From: Syntrophomonadaceae bacterium
GTDB lineage: Bacteria > Bacillota > Syntrophomonadia > Syntrophomonadales > Syntrophomonadaceae
DNA: 8,869 bases
Assembly: GCA_028686565.1 (NCBI GenBank)
Contig: JAQUBU010000079.1
Coordinates: 1-8,869, forward strand
Reading direction: 5' to 3'
The first letter of the stretch is position 1; the number at the start of each line of letters is the position of its first letter. Under the pieces are notes generated by a model, which did no database searches, had not been told where the DNA came from, and saw nothing but the letters and a program-made list of their open reading frames with translations. Shown here piece by piece: positions 6,646-8,869 of the stretch. The position numbers were made by a program, and so were the translations under genes.

Positions 6646-7680
6646 ATGAGTAAAATCAGCTTGAAAAGTGAAAAATCTAGAATTGTAATGGTTGTACTGG
6701 CCTCAGTTTTTTTTCTTGCAATGGGCTTATTTACATGGCGTTTTATTAGTGGGCAATATGCTCCGGTAGATCCTAATGATAGCAGTTATATGGATATAAC
6801 TATTCCTCCTCAAAGCACAGCCAGTCAAATTGCTGAACTGCTCAAAAAACATGATCTTATACACAGTGAGGCAGCCTTCTTAAGCTATTGTAAAAAGGAG
6901 GATTATGATAGCCGCTTAATGGCAGGTCATTACCGTTTGAGCCGCAGTCAGCCATTAGGTCTTATTGCCAGTAATATAGCAATGGGCAGAGTTGTAAATA
7001 TATCTTTTACCATACCGGAAGGGTATACCGTACAGCAAATTAAAGAACTGCTGGTAAATAAAAATATATGTTCTGCAGCAGATTGGGAACTGGCAGTGCA
7101 AAAGGAATATGATTATTCTTTTTGCAAAGAAATTCCTCCTCAAAATTATTCACTTGAAGGTTTCCTTTTTCCCGATACTTATTCAATCTCAGAAGACTGT
7201 AAAATAGAGCAGATTATTGATTTTATGCTGAGTAATTTTGAGCAAGTATGGACCAAACAATTTGCCCTGGAAGCAAAATCCCAGGGTCGGGGTATATATG
7301 AAACAATAGTTATGGCTTCATTAATTGAGAAAGAAGCGCGGGTAGATAAGGAACGGCCGCTAATATCAGGTGTAATAAAGAATCGCTTGGATGATGGAAT
7401 GCTTTTGCAGATTGATGCCACTATTCTATATGCTTTGCAGGAGCATAAGGAAGATGTAACTTATCGGGATCTGGAGATTGATTCTCCCTATAATACCTAT
7501 AAATATACTGGTTTGCCTCCCGGCCCCATAGCCTGTCCAGGCCAGGCAGCTATTGCTGCCGCACTTAAGCCCAGCCAGCATGACTATTATTATTATGTCT
7601 ATAAAGGTGATGGCAGTCATTATTTCTCCAAGACATATGCGGAACATCTGCAAGCGCAAAGAAAATACAGCAATAAATAA
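6646..7680 (+). CDS. mltG: Endolytic murein transglycosylase MltG (YceG/YrrL family)
   Basis: 344 residues, full length for the family. MltG is a membrane-bound lytic transglycosylase that cuts nascent peptidoglycan strands, leaving 1,6-anhydroMurNAc ends and setting glycan length. A short cytoplasmic N-terminus is followed by one membrane segment (about 13-34), a LysM-like subdomain (about 48-110) and the catalytic YceG domain. The active-site glutamate lies in MASLIEKEA (E228 or E230; E228 aligns with the catalytic Glu by my reading), followed by LQIDATILYAL, the conserved DSPYNTY-KYTGLPPGPI block from D279, and YYYYVYKGDGSHYFSKTYAEH near the C-terminus. The ATG at 6646 gives the expected N-terminus, though its ribosome site is poor (GAAGGA at 6621-6626 is 19 bases away) and a minimal frame GTG-AAG-TGA ends one base before it. 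The stop codon lies inside the left target duplicate of the downstream insertion. Confidence 0.96.
   Translation: MSKISLKSEKSRIVMVVLASVFFLAMGLFTWRFISGQYAPVDPNDSSYMDITIPPQSTASQIAELLKKHDLIHSEAAFLSYCKKEDYDSRLMAGHYRLSRSQPLGLIASNIAMGRVVNISFTIPEGYTVQQIKELLVNKNICSAADWELAVQKEYDYSFCKEIPPQNYSLEGFLFPDTYSISEDCKIEQIIDFMLSNFEQVWTKQFALEAKSQGRGIYETIVMASLIEKEARVDKERPLISGVIKNRLDDGMLLQIDATILYALQEHKEDVTYRDLEIDSPYNTYKYTGLPPGPIACPGQAAIAAALKPSQHDYYYYVYKGDGSHYFSKTYAEHLQAQRKYSNK
7674..7680. repeat. Left target-site duplicate TAAATAA (includes mltG stop)
   Basis: Identical to 7894-7900. The last three bases are the TAA stop of mltG, so the insertion regenerated the stop rather than altering the protein. Confidence 0.8.
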
Positions 7681-7893
7681 CTCAACTTTCTGACCAAAAG
7701 AATAGACTGAAAAGCAATGAAATAAACTGTTTAAAATCCATATTGACGAACATCGCGAGCTATCTTATATGTCATTGCGAGTGCAGCGAAGCAATCCATC
7801 CATCGCCAAGTCATTTTAGATTGCCACGCTGCGCTCGCAATTACAGGGGAAGATTGCCGCGCTGCGCTCGCAATGACAAGGACGAAAGTTGAG
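7681..7893. mobile_element. 213-bp MITE-like insertion with 10-bp terminal inverted repeats and 7-bp target duplication
   Basis: The left end CTCAACTTTC (7681-7690) is the exact reverse complement of the right end GAAAGTTGAG (7884-7893). Directly outside both ends stands the same heptamer TAAATAA (7674-7680 and 7894-7900). Perfect terminal inverted repeats bounded by a perfect direct duplicate are the signature of a cut-and-paste transposition event. The interior has no open reading frame of note, so mobilisation would need a transposase in trans. The first 80 interior bases are unique AT-rich sequence; the rest is a palindromic repeat (7771-7877). I cannot assign the parent IS family from the ends. 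Removing one heptamer plus the element restores a continuous mltG-to-U32 spacer. Confidence 0.8.
7771..7877. repeat. Dispersed-type palindromic repeat (GTCATTGCGAG...CTCGCAATGAC) with duplicated right arm
   Basis: A left arm at 7771-7796 is complementary to two right arms, 7819-7844 (22 of 26 positions) and 7852-7877 (23 of 26). The right arms are direct repeats at a 33-base period separated by AGGGGAA; the loop is 22 bases. The outer ends GTCATTGCGAG / CTCGCAATGAC and the inner GCGAAGCAATC / GATTGCC resemble a palindrome I know to recur between genes in many unrelated bacteria. Transcribed, it would form a long hairpin, but no T-tract follows, so it is not a standard terminator. Confidence 0.85.
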
Positions 7894-7900
7894 TAAATAA
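7894..7900. repeat. Right target-site duplicate TAAATAA
   Basis: Identical to 7674-7680 and directly adjoining the right inverted repeat at 7884-7893. Confidence 0.8.
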
Positions 7901-7939
7901 TTCTGCCTTTGTCATATGTGACCTCTTGCCGATCGAGCC

Positions 7940-7969
7940 TTATCCTGTTATTAGATTCGGTATTATAAT
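7940..7969 (+). promoter_or_regulatory. Probable promoter of the U32 gene
   Basis: A perfect TATAAT at 7964-7969 lies about 28 bases before the ATG at 7997. The -35 is weak: TTATCC at 7940-7945 (3 of 6) with an 18-base spacer. A strong ribosome site GGAGG at 7985-7989 follows, 7 bases from the start. The promoter lies in the original spacer, downstream of the inserted element. Confidence 0.5.
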
Positions 7970-7996
7970 TGATTAATTGATTTTGGAGGCCAGGAC

Positions 7997-8869
7997 ATGA
8001 AATATCCTGAGTTAGTACTGCCGGCAGGTAATTTGGAAAAACTAAAAACCGCCATCCTCTACGGTGCTGATGCAGTATATATGGGGGGCAAGGAATTCAG
8101 CCTGCGAGCTTATGCAGGTAATTTTAATGAAGCGGACATGGCGGCAGGGGTAGAATTTGCGCATCAATTTAATAGAAAAGCTTATATTACAGTAAATACA
8201 CTGGCTCGCAGCGAAGATATAGCCAAGCTGCCGCCCTATTTGGAGAAAATAGCCGGAATACATGTTGATGGCTTGATAATATCTGACTTTGGTGTATTGC
8301 GAACCGCCCAAAAATATGCACCCAGCCTGCCGGTTACGATAAGTACCCAGGCTAATATCAGCAATTATGAAGCTGCTGCCTTTTGCCGCGATCTTGGTGC
8401 CCGCAGGGTAGTTCTGGCCAGGGAACTAAGTCTGGAAGAAATAGCGGAAATCAAGGCCAGAGTTGACATTGAAGTTGAAGTATTTGTGCATGGTGCCATG
8501 TGTGTATCTTATTCCGGAAGGTGTCTGCTTTCCCACTATATGACCGGACGAAGCGGCAACCGGGGTGCCTGCGCTCATCCGTGCCGTTATCGTTATGCTC
8601 TTGTAGAAGAAAGAAGACCCGGTCAATTCTATAGCATTGAAGAAGATGAACGGGGCAGTTATATCCTGAATTCCAGAGACCTCTGCCTGTTGGAATATAT
8701 CCCTGATTTAATAAGCATAGGGATTGATGCCTGTAAGGTTGAAGGAAGGATGAAAAGCCCTCTTTATGTTGGCAGTGCAGCCAGTGTTTACCGGCAGGCC
8801 ATAGATACTTATATGAAAAAGCAATCACCTTACAACTCACAACAAATACAGACCTGGATGGCTGAACTC
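7997..8869 (+). CDS. Peptidase U32 family protein, probable tRNA hydroxylation enzyme (TrhP/YrrN-YrrO-like), 3'-truncated by window edge
   Basis: The frame runs open from ATG 7997 to the window end, 291 residues; full members have about 300-420 residues or more when a C-terminal domain is present. The N-terminus PELVLPAGNLEKLKTAILYG with GADAVYMGGKEFSLRAYAGNF is characteristic of the family. The signature EVFVHGAMCVSYSGRC is present at about 161-176. Cysteines C169, C176, C192 and C230 occupy positions matching the 4Fe-4S ligands of UbiU-type U32 proteins; C196 is also conserved. The C-terminal KVEGRMKSPLYVG is intact. Despite the peptidase name, Bacillus homologues at this locus (yrrN/yrrO, TrhP1/2) are implicated in 5-hydroxyuridine formation at tRNA position 34; other members hydroxylate ubiquinone precursors or act on 23S rRNA. 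Locus synteny favours the tRNA role. The start is set by GGAGG 7 bases upstream. The O-methyltransferase gene often found before it (yrrM) is absent here. Confidence 0.92.
   Translation, partial: MKYPELVLPAGNLEKLKTAILYGADAVYMGGKEFSLRAYAGNFNEADMAAGVEFAHQFNRKAYITVNTLARSEDIAKLPPYLEKIAGIHVDGLIISDFGVLRTAQKYAPSLPVTISTQANISNYEAAAFCRDLGARRVVLARELSLEEIAEIKARVDIEVEVFVHGAMCVSYSGRCLLSHYMTGRSGNRGACAHPCRYRYALVEERRPGQFYSIEEDERGSYILNSRDLCLLEYIPDLISIGIDACKVEGRMKSPLYVGSAASVYRQAIDTYMKKQSPYNSQQIQTWMAEL

Noticed and set aside
7771..7877. Repeats as a small CRISPR array
   Set aside because: The units are inverted, only the right arm is tandem, the 7-base separator is far too short for a spacer, and no cas gene is present.
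7691..7883. Element as a degraded full insertion sequence
   Set aside because: The interior shows no remnant of a transposase in any frame and is only 193 bases, so I treat it as a non-autonomous element.
7911..7922. GTCA-TATG-TGAC inverted repeat as a CRP/FNR-type operator
   Set aside because: Only 4-bp arms with a 4-base centre; it does not match the spacing of the known TGTGA-N6-TCACA or TTGAT-N4-ATCAA sites.

Overview
The window looks like an ordinary chromosomal segment of a Gram-positive, low-to-moderate GC Firmicute, most likely a clostridial lineage (Syntrophomonas-like is my best guess, not proven). The basis is the gene order, AI-2E transporter, alaS, ireB, ruvX, DUF1292, mltG, peptidase U32, which matches the conserved yrrI-alaS-yrzL-yrrK-yrzB-yrrL-...-yrrN/O block of Bacillus and relatives. 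GTG and TTG starts, strong AGGAGG-type ribosome sites and an alanyl-tRNA synthetase with the Cys-rich insert I associate with clostridia point the same way. All genes are on the plus strand.

Layout. 1-870: C-terminal part of an AI-2E family permease, cut by the window edge. 872-3894: a SigA-like promoter, then alaS (GTG start) and the small kinase-substrate protein gene ireB. 3895-4004: a 110-base gap with an exact 14-bp direct repeat. 4005-4418: ruvX. 4442-4843: a near-consensus promoter, a 100-residue highly acidic DUF1292 protein and a clear intrinsic terminator, together a self-contained transcription unit. 4844-5138: about 295 bases without a gene but with nested inverted repeats and a long T-run, a candidate structured RNA or leader. 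5139-6614: a membrane-anchored VanW-family protein with a G5-like C-terminal region and a Pro/Glu-rich tail. 6646-7680: mltG. 7681-7893: a non-coding 213-bp insertion with perfect 10-bp terminal inverted repeats and a perfect 7-bp target duplication, carrying inside it a dispersed-type palindromic repeat. 7940-7996: promoter and ribosome site. 7997-8869: N-terminal 291 residues of a U32-family protein, cut by the window edge.

How the genes fit together. The block mixes translation and RNA maturation (alaS, ruvX, the U32 protein, probably a tRNA hydroxylation enzyme) with cell-envelope work (IreB, a known substrate of PASTA-type Ser/Thr kinases; MltG, the glycan-strand terminase; the VanW-family wall protein). 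vanW-family gene and mltG are 31 bases apart and probably cotranscribed. The best-supported unusual feature is the MITE-like insertion directly behind the mltG stop codon; its left target duplicate contains that stop. I found no defence system, CRISPR array, prophage or new biosynthetic cluster, and I do not claim an undescribed system beyond the small element and the candidate RNA.
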